Positions 23,824-37,078 of a stretch of DNA of 64,000 bases are shown piece after piece. The notes below the pieces were generated by a model. It did not search any database and was not told where the DNA came from. It saw only the letters and a list, made by a program, of their open reading frames with translations. The DNA is from Inonotus obliquus (lineage: Eukaryota; Basidiomycota; Agaricomycetes; Hymenochaetales; Hymenochaetaceae). Made by a program: the position numbers and the translations under genes. Positions within the stretch are counted from its first letter, which is position 1. Every line of letters begins with the position of its first letter. The stretch is taken from assembly GCA_032164295.1 (NCBI GenBank), contig JAJHTX010000007.1, positions 1,648,501-1,712,500 of the forward strand, in the 5' to 3' direction.

Positions 23824-24217
23824 GCTGCGCTATGTAGTTTGAGGTGGTAAAGGGGTTGCTTTGTTGCTCCGTATTCAAGACGAGCGCGTCACACTGAGGT
23901 GGAAACCTTGTAATATCGATCTTCCAAGCGTCACGGTTGAATCAATATAATCGATGGTGGATGTTAGAAAGCAAGAAGGGCGTTGGGAGATGAGACGCGG
24001 TCACTGGCACGCAGTTACCGTGAGGTCATCATCTCATACGGATCGTCGGAGTTGGAATTTCCCACGCCCTTCTCTTCGTTGCATAGCACACTATCAATTG
24101 GACATAAAAAGGAGTCCTCTCTTCTCCTTCCATCTATTTCCTATTAGACGGCTGCCGATGTACAATTCAATAGTCTACGAGAGTACTCTACATCAGATGG
24201 GTTACCGCAAGCTATAC

Positions 24218-26835
<2,618 letters not shown>

Positions 26836-26951
26836 TTATTTTCGGTTTATCCGCAGAGCGACTACTAACGATGCTGGACGTGAAGAAAGTTACCCGCAGT
26901 GGTGCCATCGGGACAGCAAGGAACGCGTCGTGCAAACGGCAGAGAAGGAGT

Positions 26952-26957
26952 CACGTG
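26952..26957. promoter_or_regulatory. CACGTG E-box in the GEM1/GCN2 divergent promoter
   Basis: A CACGTG palindrome lies in the 389-bp space between the two divergent starts (26835 minus, 27225 plus). Binding by a bHLH factor is inference. Confidence 0.3.
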
Positions 26958-27224
26958 GCGAATTACGTACATCTCAGCAAGGATTGACGCGTTTTGACTC
27001 GACGCGTTTGGTCAGTGAAGATTGGCTTTCAACTCTTCACTACCACCACCTTCCCAGTACATCTCTTGGTATGATTATGACTTGCGCGTGAGGCGACTTG
27101 GTCCTTTGGACCCTCTCCGCAAGCTATCTCGCACACGTGCTATCCCAGTGTTTCTGCACTCTGAGCTATTTACAGAATCACAGTTGCCGCGAACCCCTAA
27201 AACGTACCTTATCTCGAATGAAGC

Positions 27225-30200
27225 ATGGACGCCAACGAGGATGCTCAGAAACTTGAGGTGCAAGCATTGAAATCAATCTATCCAGACTGCTTCTTTGATA
27301 ATGTCGCCCCGAAGGCCTGGAAGGTATTGTTGAGTTTCTTGGATTTTTACGTGATAATATTAACCTTGCCATAATCAGGGAGCAGCGAGACTACCTGAGT
27401 TCATCATCCGCGTCAATAAAGACGAAGACGACTCCGATATTTTCATCGTACTCAATGTGAAGTTCCCGAAAGCCTATCCCGCAAGGGCTATCCCAATATT
27501 GTCAATCTCACAATCCAAGGGGCTAACGTCCCAACAAGTGGGTAAGATTCTTACCGCAATCCACGCAGAGGCTCAAAGGTGCCTCGGTTCGGAGGCTATT
27601 TTTGCGGTTAGTGCTGCCTTTGTTGGAACTCTTTCGTTCGTGATAATGACGTCGTCGATTAAGGTGATAGAAGTCGCACAAGACTGGATGAAGGCAGCCT
27701 TCAAAAAACCCGAAAAGTCTAAGAAGGAGCCGAGTAATCTATCCCTCGCCCTGGAGATGCAGAAACGTGCTTTGGAGGAGGAGAAGGTAAGGACTGTCAA
27801 TCCTCTTTTAGCATTCATTAACCTCGACTTCTGGCCAGGCTTTGAGGGAGAAAGAAGAGAAACTCGCCAAAGAACAAGCAGAGAAGGAGTCACTAGAGCA
27901 ACAGCAACTCTTGCAACAACTCGAGCGCGATGCATTGAGGAAGGAAGAGCTACGACGTGAAGAAAGGGAGCGCCAGAAAGCCCGTCGGCGAGCCTTTTCA
28001 GATGCCACTGAGAAACCAATGGTCGAGACATTTGTCGAATCATTTGATTCTGAGATCGAAGCGTTTGGTATTCACTTTGACACCGTTCGTCTTTACAACG
28101 GACGTAAAGGTATGTCGCTGCCTCTCCCTTTCGCTGCGCATAATAACTGTCGGTTTCAGAGTGCCTTGGAGTGACCTACGATGCGGAACCGGTTTGCGAT
28201 GAACCGCAAGACCATATAGGTCTTGAGCTCCACGTGATCGTCTTTGAGTCGAATTACTATAGGACACAGCCGGGTGAGCTGATAGAGGACATCTTGCGCT
28301 TTTATTGGACGCTTACTCAAGTATAGGGAAGAAGAAGATAGACCAAGTTGACAGCGAATTAAGACGACTGACAAAGCTCGGTACTTATGATTACGTTCAA
28401 CGTGTCTTTGCGGCGCAGATGACCGGCACCAGGTCAAACCAGGCCGTACGCGTAGCAATACTTATGGAGAAGAGTCCACCCTTAACTCTAAAGGACGTTC
28501 TTCGGGAATGCGATGGTCTTCGCGAAGACCGTATAACAGTACGTCATGTGACTTCTCTACAAGCGGATTAATCGCTAAGCCAAGATTCAGTTGTATCTCA
28601 CTCAGATTTGTTCTGGGCTCCGTGCCATCCACGATGCTGGTCTTGTTCATCGCGGTATTTGATTTTGCTATCGTGGTGTGAATTCTTCCAGTATTTAATG
28701 AGACATTCATATAGCTATCTGTCCGTCCAGCGTCGGTCTTGTTGATCACGTTTCGGGAAACAGAATCGTGAAGCTCACTCGCGTTGCGTTGTATACTAAA
28801 CTGCATGATCTGCACATGTCGGAACCTTTCGGCCCTGGCATCGAAGCTGATGTCCCGGAACCCCCAATGCCTGATGAATGGTTTGGTTTTCTCACCGATT
28901 CTTTTAAGTGGACTTTGTGATAAGAAAACGATAGGTTATACCGCGAGACAATCGAATCGCCTCTTGTCTATACTCGTTGCCGTGATATACACTCTACTGC
29001 CGTGTTGGTGCTGCAAATGGCAATGGGTCTGGATGTGGCCAATAGATACCCGAATCCTCGGCTTGCGCTACTAGAATGTAGGTCATTGGCATGTAGCGAT
29101 GTTAGTTTTTGACTGACAGCGTATCAATTCCAGCGGGGCTTTCGGACAAGCTTACCCATCTCATTACCGACATGCTGAAGCTTGGGAGGAAGTCTAGTGG
29201 TCTTTCGTATGCTGGCGAAATCTTGGGAAGGCTAGACCAGCCGATGAGCAAGACCCCTCCAAGGTCAATTCCAATCGCTCCCAGTACTAGTCCAACTCAG
29301 AGAACCGGTATGTTCATGGTGTATTTAAGTGAAGGTTTTCTCATGGCTGCAGTGTAGATATGAAAACACCGATCGCACGTATCGTCTTCCCTAGCCACTC
29401 GCCTCAAAATGGCTATTTTGTAGGTGGGGAACGGAGAAAGGCAAGTCGCTGGCGAGAGGACTGGCAGCAGTTGGAAGTTTTGGTGTGTTTGAGATTCTCA
29501 GTTTACCGCGTATGCTTTCTGATGCTGTCATACCGATATTCCGCTCGACAGGGCAAAGGAGGTTTCGGACAAGTCGTCAAGGCCAAGAACCTGGTAGATG
29601 GAGGCACATATGCAGGTGCGGAATGCATTCTACACCCGCGGTCTGATAGCCTCTATGAGCTAACTTTCTGCACAGTCAAGAAGATTAAGCTCAAGCCTAA
29701 TCAGGCGGATAACAAGATCTTCCGGGAAGTGAACGCTCTAAGTCGTCTTTCTCACCGCTACATAGTTCGGTATTACACAACGTGGCTTGAAGAGTCAGAG
29801 CCTACATCTAGCAACGCTTCGTCAGACTCGGGTCGTGGATCTGATGACTACGATGAGCAGACCGCCGGTGCTTTCTCCGAGAGTAATGGGACCGCAACTC
29901 CGGATAGTCAAAGCTTCGGTGATCCCACTAGCATTGATCTCAACGAGTTGGTAAACAACGAAGACACGCCGACTTCATCCTTTCCCAGTATACATTTTAC
30001 TTCCGGCGACGTGGCCGATGATAGCAGCGATGAGGATACCGCGGACTCCATGCAGTTGGTAGACCGACGGGATAGAGTCTACGCGGCACCGATGACGATA
30101 CGGACTTTATACATCCAAATGGTAAGCCCTGTTTCAGGTAGAGAAGGACCTCTCGTTGACGGTTTCTTAAGGAATATGTCGAGCGGCAAACCTTAAAAGA

Positions 30201-33200
30201 GGCAAGTAGCAGCTAATTACCTTATTTTCGGATTGTTGACTCTTTTCATCTGTGTAGCTTGTTGCTGAAAGAATTTCAGAGGACGAAGCATGGCGACTAT
30301 TCTTGCAAATCGTAGACGCATTGGTTCACATGGCGAGCCTGGGGATAGTACGTTTTATTCTCATATTCTATGTACTTCATTGCTTAACATCCTTCTAGCT
30401 ACATCGAGATATCAAGCTGACAAACATCTTCATTGGTCCGTTAGTCAAGCTTTCTGCCCGCTGTTATTCTAATATATTTGCTCTAGACTCTAACGGCAAC
30501 TGTAAAGTCGGAGATTTCGGTCTTGCAACCTCCAGTCTTGCAGCAGTTGACCCATCCGAGCTGTCGCCGATGCCTGGATCGGGATTCTCAGATATGACGT
30601 TGGATGTCGGCACAAGACTCTACATAGCCCCGGAGATCCTTTCTAAACGTGGAGGTTCGAAGGACAGAGATCATAGTAAAGCTGACTTGTATAGTCTGGG
30701 AGTAAGTACCACTTGGTTCGTTTCGGTGCTTCACTAACAAGAGAGTAGATTGTGTTCTTTGAGATGAACTATTTCTTCGGTACCGACGCAGAGAGGATAG
30801 CTGTCATTGAAGCCCTGCGTCAGCGAGATATCACCTTCCCGACGGACTGGGATACCAATCGAACGGGGCAGAAGCAAAGTACAGTTTTGTATGGTTGATG
30901 CGATGTATCCATGGCCTGACGCTTGCATTTAGTTATTCAATCATTACTTCAGCATGATCCCACGAAGCGACCGAACGCTATTCAGCTTTCCCAGAGCCCT
31001 TTGCTGCCTCCTAGAGTTGAGGACGAGTATTTCAAGGCTGCTTTACGCGTGATGAGTATGTCGTCCCGTATCAACTATCCCGAGGGTTTGAACACTGATC
31101 TGTTATAGCAAGCGATCAAAACCAATACTTCCCGGCAGTCCTGGCATCCTTGTTCTCTCGTTCACCGAGGCCCACTGGGGAGTTCCTTTATGATTACAAT
31201 TTTCCCGAGACATCCATTTTGCGAGATGCCGTTGTCGAGCATCTCAAAGACCTCTTTAGGCTCCATGGTGCCAGAGATGTTGACGTGCCGCTCCTCATGC
31301 CGCTCACCGACATCGAAATAACACGTCAAGTCCTCTTGCTCGATCAACACGGCGAGATTGTTACGCTTCCCGCGAATGCTCTCCTGCCTTTTGCTCGGTT
31401 AGCCGCCAGACATAAGACAACACGTATCAAGCGATATCATATCGGCGACATGTATCGAACGGGGGATGCCTTGGCACACCCTTTCGTTTCATCTTCTGCC
31501 ATTATGGATGTCATTTCTCCGGATCTTTCCATGGGCATCCTGGCAGCAACTGCAGAGATGATTACGCTGATGGATGAATGCATGAGCATGTTCCCAAATC
31601 TCTCAAAGATCTATCAGATCCACGTTTCGCATTCCAAGAGTGAGTATCGTAGAATCTCTGGTGTGGTAAAGCAGCTAATATCGTTTTCTAGTCGCTGAGA
31701 TTGTCATTGGTCGTTTACCGGATAAGGTTCGAGAGTCGATAATAGATGTCCTTCAAGAAATCCAAGCTACGCCCGCTCAGAAGCGAAACTCGTTACAACG
31801 AAAAGGACTCTCCAAAGCGACAATAGACGAACTAGAGTGGCTTTATGAAGATTGTGCGCCATTCACTGAGAACGAACCATTTGACGCGGACTCTAATGTT
31901 GATTTTTCTAGACGAGGATGCCACTGTTCCGTTGATGCGCCTGGAAAAGAGTTCTTCGCCACTTGCGGGTATGTTGAAGCCATACTTGCAGGAGATATCA
32001 AAGATCGTCGGACTCGCTACATCTGCGGGTCTCTCCAATACGGTTCGTGTACAACCGCTGATGGTTGGACGACGACACGAGTTCTTCAGAAATGGTGTGG
32101 GCATCGAAGTGGTCAACCCGGTAAAACGGACGGACATTCTCGCAGTGGGCGGACGGTAAGCACGATCGATGCTGGAACTATGTCGTACGAAACTCATATA
32201 CCCTTCAGGTACGATCACCTCATCTCTCAGTTCTATGCGCCTTCAGTCAAGACGAAGAGAGATCCTTTCGTCGCAGTCGGTGTGCAAATCGCTCTGGAAC
32301 GCATAACTTCTGCCATTGTATCATTTCAGAAGAACTTCCTCAAGACGAACCAACGTGCATATGATTATTGGCATGCTAGGCGATGCGATGTGTATATTGT
32401 TTCATTTCAACCCGGCTATCTGACTATGCGGTTCGAGCTTGCAGTATTGCTCTGGAAACATGGGATCCGCGCCGATCTTATGTACGAATCGGGTGTGAGT
32501 GATACAGATATGGAGGCGCTGGCTGATCGATGTTATAATGAGGGTATTCTGTGAGTGACTAGTCCTTGATAACTGGTCTTTTTCTTACGCGGAACAGATT
32601 CACGCTTTACCCGAAAGTGAGGGCAGGCCAGCGCGAGCCTACGGAATTCAAGGTGAAGAGCATCCTTCGCGGCACAGAGTACGAAAGTGAGTTCATTATT
32701 TGTCACTTGTCACCCGCAAATCCACTGAGAATGACCGTTAGTCTCTAAGCAAGATCTCATACCATGGCTCCAACATCAAATTGCTGAACAGAAGAGGATA
32801 GACTCCACTTCATCCAGCGTGGCACCTATTTCTTCCGACATGATGACCAGCCCTACGACCACTTCCGTGAGGGATAGCGCCGCTAATGCGGACCTACAGT
32901 TAGTCCTTCCTGGTGAAGGGACGAGTATCAAGAAGCAGAGGAAGACTACGAAGCAGCTCTTCTTCGAAAGAGGTACGTAAAACCGGCCGTTTCAACGGTG
33001 CCTTGGTCCACTGAATGCGACCAACTAGCGTATGAGAACCGAATGCGTCTCAAGTCAGCGATCCAGTCAGGCACATTACCAACGATAGCTATCGACGTTC
33101 CACCGTCCGTTTTCGACGCGCTGTCCAGGTCCGATACATGGTTAACCGATGACGACGTATGGCGAGGAATACTACCGAGCTTCCCTACCCAACACCTAGC

Positions 33201-33330
33201 TTATGCCAATCAGATTCGCGAGGCTGTCGTTCGGAGGAAGAACGAAGGAGTGGAGATGCTAATGCTCTTCGCTGTGAAGGAAGAGAGGATGGCTTTGTTG
33301 GCTCTTAAAGGAAACACTTCAGATCATTGA
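27225..33330 (+). CDS. GCN2: eIF2alpha kinase GCN2
   Basis: It senses uncharged tRNA and phosphorylates eIF2alpha during amino-acid starvation. It starts MDANEDAQKLEVQALKSIYP, an N-terminal RWD domain that normally binds GCN1. A charged coiled coil (EEKLAKEQAEKESLEQQQLL) comes next, then a pseudokinase region (LTLKDVLRECDGLRED, DYLSQILVALRAIHDAG). The kinase proper begins SRWREDWQQLEVL, spliced to GKGGFGQVVKAKNLVDGGTY and VKKIKLKPNQ. It has an acidic insert of about 100 residues, the catalytic loop LHRDIKLTNIFI, the DFG motif in KVGDFGLA, and YIAPEI. The histidyl-tRNA-synthetase-like domain follows (HIGDMYRTGDALAHP, VAVGVQIALERITSAIVSFQ), then a C-terminal dimerisation/ribosome region ending LLALKGNTSDH. 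More than a dozen short introns are needed, and I saw no broken frame. Catalytic Lys, Asp and DFG residues are present. Confidence 0.93.
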
Positions 33331-33830
33331 TTGTTATTTATTAGCACTATGTACGATTGTTTGTGTAATATCGTCTGGAGGATGTCTGTACATGTACGTT
33401 ACCGGATTGATAATGTAGTTAGATAGGTTCGCAATATATTTCTTCCTGCAAATGGTTACAGTATCTCTTGCTATCGATCGTGATGGACTAAAAGGGTAAT
33501 GCAGCAAAACTTTACTGGCTCTGGCCAACTCTCAAGGCGACGGTACTAAGCACTGAGAAGTGTCAGAAAGTTATGTAGGTAGTTGACGGAATCGAATAAA
33601 TAGTGATAGGGCAGGCACGGCCAATGCCGAAATGTGATGACCCTAGCTACATTTGGATTAAAGTTTGATTCCCTGCTTGCTTATCATCTGACTCTATTTA
33701 GCAGTACGTTCTTTTTCACTCCTCCCCTCACTCTTGCTCACCCTCTTCATCACAGACAGACGAGCACGACGCAGGCGTCCTTGGAAAAATTCAGACCGAT
33801 TCCCTGCTCTGACGGACTAACTGTATACCG

Positions 33831-34444
33831 ATGACGCGTTTAATGAACGGTATTGTCAGCCTCACCATGTTGGCACTGTCAGCCCTTATCGTAGTGGATG
33901 GAACGCATGCGTTGGCAGTCCCACAGTATGATACGTTTGTGAGGAGGGATGTATGGTCTCCGGAGATTATCTCACCTGAGGCTGGTGATGTATGGAGGGC
34001 TGGTGACAGGGTACAGATAGTCTGGTTAGTCTGACTTTGGTGTGGTAAACATGCGTCTATGCGTGACCTAACTTCCCCTTTTTCTTTTCAATAGGTCAAC
34101 TGAAGACTCGCCTGCACAAGTGACGAACTCAAATGGAAGAGTCGTCCTTGGTACTCGCGATGGATTTGTACGTGGCCCGGGCGGGCTGAACGAACCACTA
34201 GCGGGCAACTTCTCGCTATTCGACGGGAAGGTTGACGTCCAGGTACCTGACGTTCCGGCGCGTACCGACTATTTCATTGTCTGTGCGTTATATCTCCTTT
34301 TCATGGACATGTGTGTCGTGGCTTTGTGACATTAATGACATCTCGTCTGCTACAGTATTCGGCGACTCCGGTAATGCCAGCCCGGAATTCACCATCGCCA
34401 ATACGATCCTCGCTCCAGTACCAGCCTTGGGGCTTTTGGATTGA
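33831..34444 (+). CDS. Small secreted Kre9/Knh1-like (Ser-Thr-rich anchored-type) protein
   Basis: It starts MTRLMNGIVSLTMLALSALI, a signal peptide ending near THALA. The mature part reads SPEIISPEAGDVWRAGDRVQ IVW, then after an intron (34025-34094) an N..G.VVLG segment and LAGNFSLFDGKVDVQVPDVP, and after a second intron LFGDSGNASPEFTI. This is the beta-sandwich pattern 'I.SP..G.vw..G....I.W ... LFGDSGN.S..F.I' of fungal Kre9/Knh1-type extracellular proteins. It lacks the long Ser/Thr stalk and GPI signal that many relatives have, ending soon after at GLLD, so it is probably freely secreted. Its role in the cell wall is inferred from the family. Confidence 0.8.
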
Positions 34445-35063
34445 TCATCTTTGTCAGTCGTGGGAGTCCGTGTTGGGTTGATCGAGTTCATATTTTTTTA
34501 GTCGGCTTTCGATTTCATTCACATTGTCAGCTACAAGCGCAAGCGCTTTTCATTTTCAGCAGTGGTGTCAATGATTTTTCTGAACCAGGATATCATCTGG
34601 ACATTGTACTTTCACTATTGCTCACATCCTGTACTTTCTATACTTTGTGATTGTTCATTCACCCTGTTGATTCGCATGTAAATTTATGTACGTATAATGT
34701 CACGGATTCGTGTTTCTATCGTGGAACTTGCCTTCCAACATCTTGCTGATTAGCACTGCCTAATTTGGACTCTTGTGATCTACGCATCTATGTTAATGTT
34801 GTGAATTGTAATTACCAGTGCTATGTGGTAACAGAGTCCATTCAATAGGCACTTAAAACGGATGAAGACGACGCTCGAGAGGGGCAGTTTACAAACCAAG
34901 AAATACCTTTTTAAATGAAAAGTGGAATTTGCGCATCCAAGTATCTACCAAATATAGACAAAGCAAGTCAGAATAAGTAGAAGTTTTTTTGCGTTATGCG
35001 TTATGCGTTACGTTACACAACCACATCGCCCAGTGCAGTACAGTCCTATAATAACAGATCACC
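34445..35063. other. Intergenic, nothing seen
   Basis: This is the 3' flank of the secreted-protein gene, A/T-rich, with no coding pattern. A short tandem gcgttatgcgttatgcgttacg run lies near 34990. Confidence 0.4.
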
Positions 35064-35646
35064 ATGATCAGTCTACCTAACGATGTGCTCTACGACATTT
35101 TTCTCAGAATTACGGTGAACGCGCCGAGCTTATGGAGCGCTCTCGAGTCCACCTTCACTGCATGAGCTCATCCTTGGAGTCGGTAGCGATGCGGGCGATT
35201 TATTTGAAGGACTCACTTGGAGTGGCGATGGACCTATTACGTGCCCCGGGACCTTAAGCTGAATATAGATGCCCTTTGTATCATGGCAAAGTCAAGAGGG
35301 GAGAGGACGACAAAACCTGGAACAGCAACAATCAATGATACGCTCTGCTCCCCAATTGCGCGCACTCACTTTGAAGAAATTGAAGAAACGCTGGTACCGA
35401 GATTCAACGGAAAGATGGATAAAGTTTGGTGATCTTCATACCATCTTAAATTGCTGTCGTCGGCTGCTCCCTTCCTTCCCTATTGCACACCCCTTTCGGT
35501 GTATTTGTGCTGATGAATACCGCTGGAAATATTACGCTAGCAATTTTCCGATCACGCCACCATTATTTCTCTCTGTTGGCCGAATTCCTAATGGCAACGG
35601 ACTTATTTATAGTAATGACCTCATAACACAAGTGATCTATTTTTAG
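35064..35646 (+). pseudogene. Truncated F-box gene remnant
   Basis: An ATG at 35064 opens MISLPNDVLYDIFLRI, the start of an F-box helix, which passes directly into VNAPSLWSALEST, the end of a typical agaric F-box ('P.LW..l'). The central part is missing. A stop follows about 15 codons later, and the downstream LRR-like words (for example SAPQLRALTL near 35350) lie in other frames separated by stops. It is best read as a deleted, frameshifted F-box/LRR gene, a rapidly turning-over family in Agaricomycetes. A short functional product is not excluded. Confidence 0.5.
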
Positions 35647-35807
35647 GTAAGTACTTATAGTGAAATGCATCACTGCGGATGCCGAGTCCCATAGATTCAC
35701 ACCTTTTCTCCCTCGTCCAAAGTCTCACCACTTGTTCGTCGTCCCTCTAACTTTTCTTGCTCCTCGGTTTTGCTGATGTCTTGAGTTTCAGAACAACTTG
35801 AATAGTT

Positions 35808-36747
35808 ATGAATTACTCTAACTCTCCTGTTGCGAAGCCTGCTCGAGCTGCCGTTGTAGAGCAGCCTACCGCAATGCAGATGGGCAAGTCCTTCTTTCAC
35901 ATACTGTTTCTCGAGCACTCGTCCTAACGCATCATGTTTTCATCACTTATACTCCACACTCGAATTCTCATACAAAAATTCTGTCTTCAACACGCGTAAA
36001 CCTCATTGTTACTTCATACAACGTCATCTCTCCAACCTTGCCCCCCTCGTCCTCAAACCAAACCCATCCATTCTTCACACTACCCACTCGTTGACCAAAC
36101 CCGGCGGAATCCGTACTCCCGCAATTTGCTAACTCCGACTAGTCCCGACCTCCGCGCCGTCGGCAACTCGTCAACAGCAACCTGGAGAACACAGACCTAT
36201 GCGTCTCCGAGGAGGTGGAGCGGCAAAGGTAAGTCTCACGTTCAACATCATCACGCATAATAGATATCCCCTTCCTGCCGACTCCATCGTTTTTCACGTC
36301 CCGATCACCCGTGCTCGCTTATACGTTCTATTTTATCGGCTGGCTACTCTATTTATAGTTCTCATTGAACCGGCGCTTCCTATCTGCTAGAAATCGGCTC
36401 TGTTGAATTGTTTGCTGACGAGATCTGTTTCGATAGGATTGTTTTCTCGGAGCGGTGGAATGTTTCCTCTGTTTTGGTGCGTTACTCAATGTTTACATTC
36501 GGAGCGGTACTCACCAGTCGTATTTATCAAATTAAACAGAATGCTGTAAGGTACGGAAAATTGACTCCATCAAGTCGTTCATTACCGTTGCATCTGACGC
36601 ATTAAATTTGCTCATTTCCAGGGCTGCTGCGAATGCTGCGCCGATATCATTTGTGAGATAGCTTTCTCCGCGCTCGGTGCATGACTTCACTAATATGGAC
36701 ATCATACAGGCTGCCCGTGCGAGATGGTCGCGGATTGCTGCTGCTAA
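35808..36747 (+). CDS. Small Cys-rich 'MRLRGGG' protein with an 11-nt microexon
   Basis: Six exons are supported by frame: 35808-35883 (MNYSNSPVAKPARAAVVEQP..), 36143-36228 (..QQQPGEHRPMRLRGGGAAK), 36437-36476 (DCFLGAVECFLCF), a microexon 36540-36550 (AATGCTGTAAG, completing E-C-C-K), 36622-36652 (GCCECCADII) and 36710-36747 (CCPCEMVADCCC then stop). Joined, the C-terminus is a dense cysteine ribbon, FECCKGCCECC and so on, preceded by a Gln/Pro-rich disordered head. Related small fungal proteins end in the same Cys pattern and may be palmitoylated or membrane-associated (inference). Intron 1 starts with GC (gcaagt), a good GC-AG donor. The Cys spacing is meaningful only if the microexon is included. 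Confidence 0.75.
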
Positions 36748-37078
36748 GCGCAGATAAAATGGGGTTTAGTTGGTGGGAAGGACTGTGTCATTCCATTCTG
36801 GTGGGGATGCTTTCACCGGAATATTGATTCCATACTGTAACCTGTCATTCTTATTTCTTCCCCATTTCTCTGTTTTCCGATATTGCTACTACTAGAATGA
36901 ATCTATTCGAACAATTGCTACGTTGACGATAGAAATAAAGGTATGATAGTGACTTCATGAAATTTTCAGTCCCATTTTCTGTTCCCTCAAGTGAGCTACA
37001 TAACATAAGTAATTCAAAATACAACCCCAATCTTATACTTCTGCACACACATACTCACTACCTCATTACTCCGCTACT

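Noticed and set aside
27573..28043. Minus-strand 156-codon ORF over the GCN2 5' region
   Set aside because: It is a shadow of the charged coiled-coil coding region of GCN2 on the other strand.
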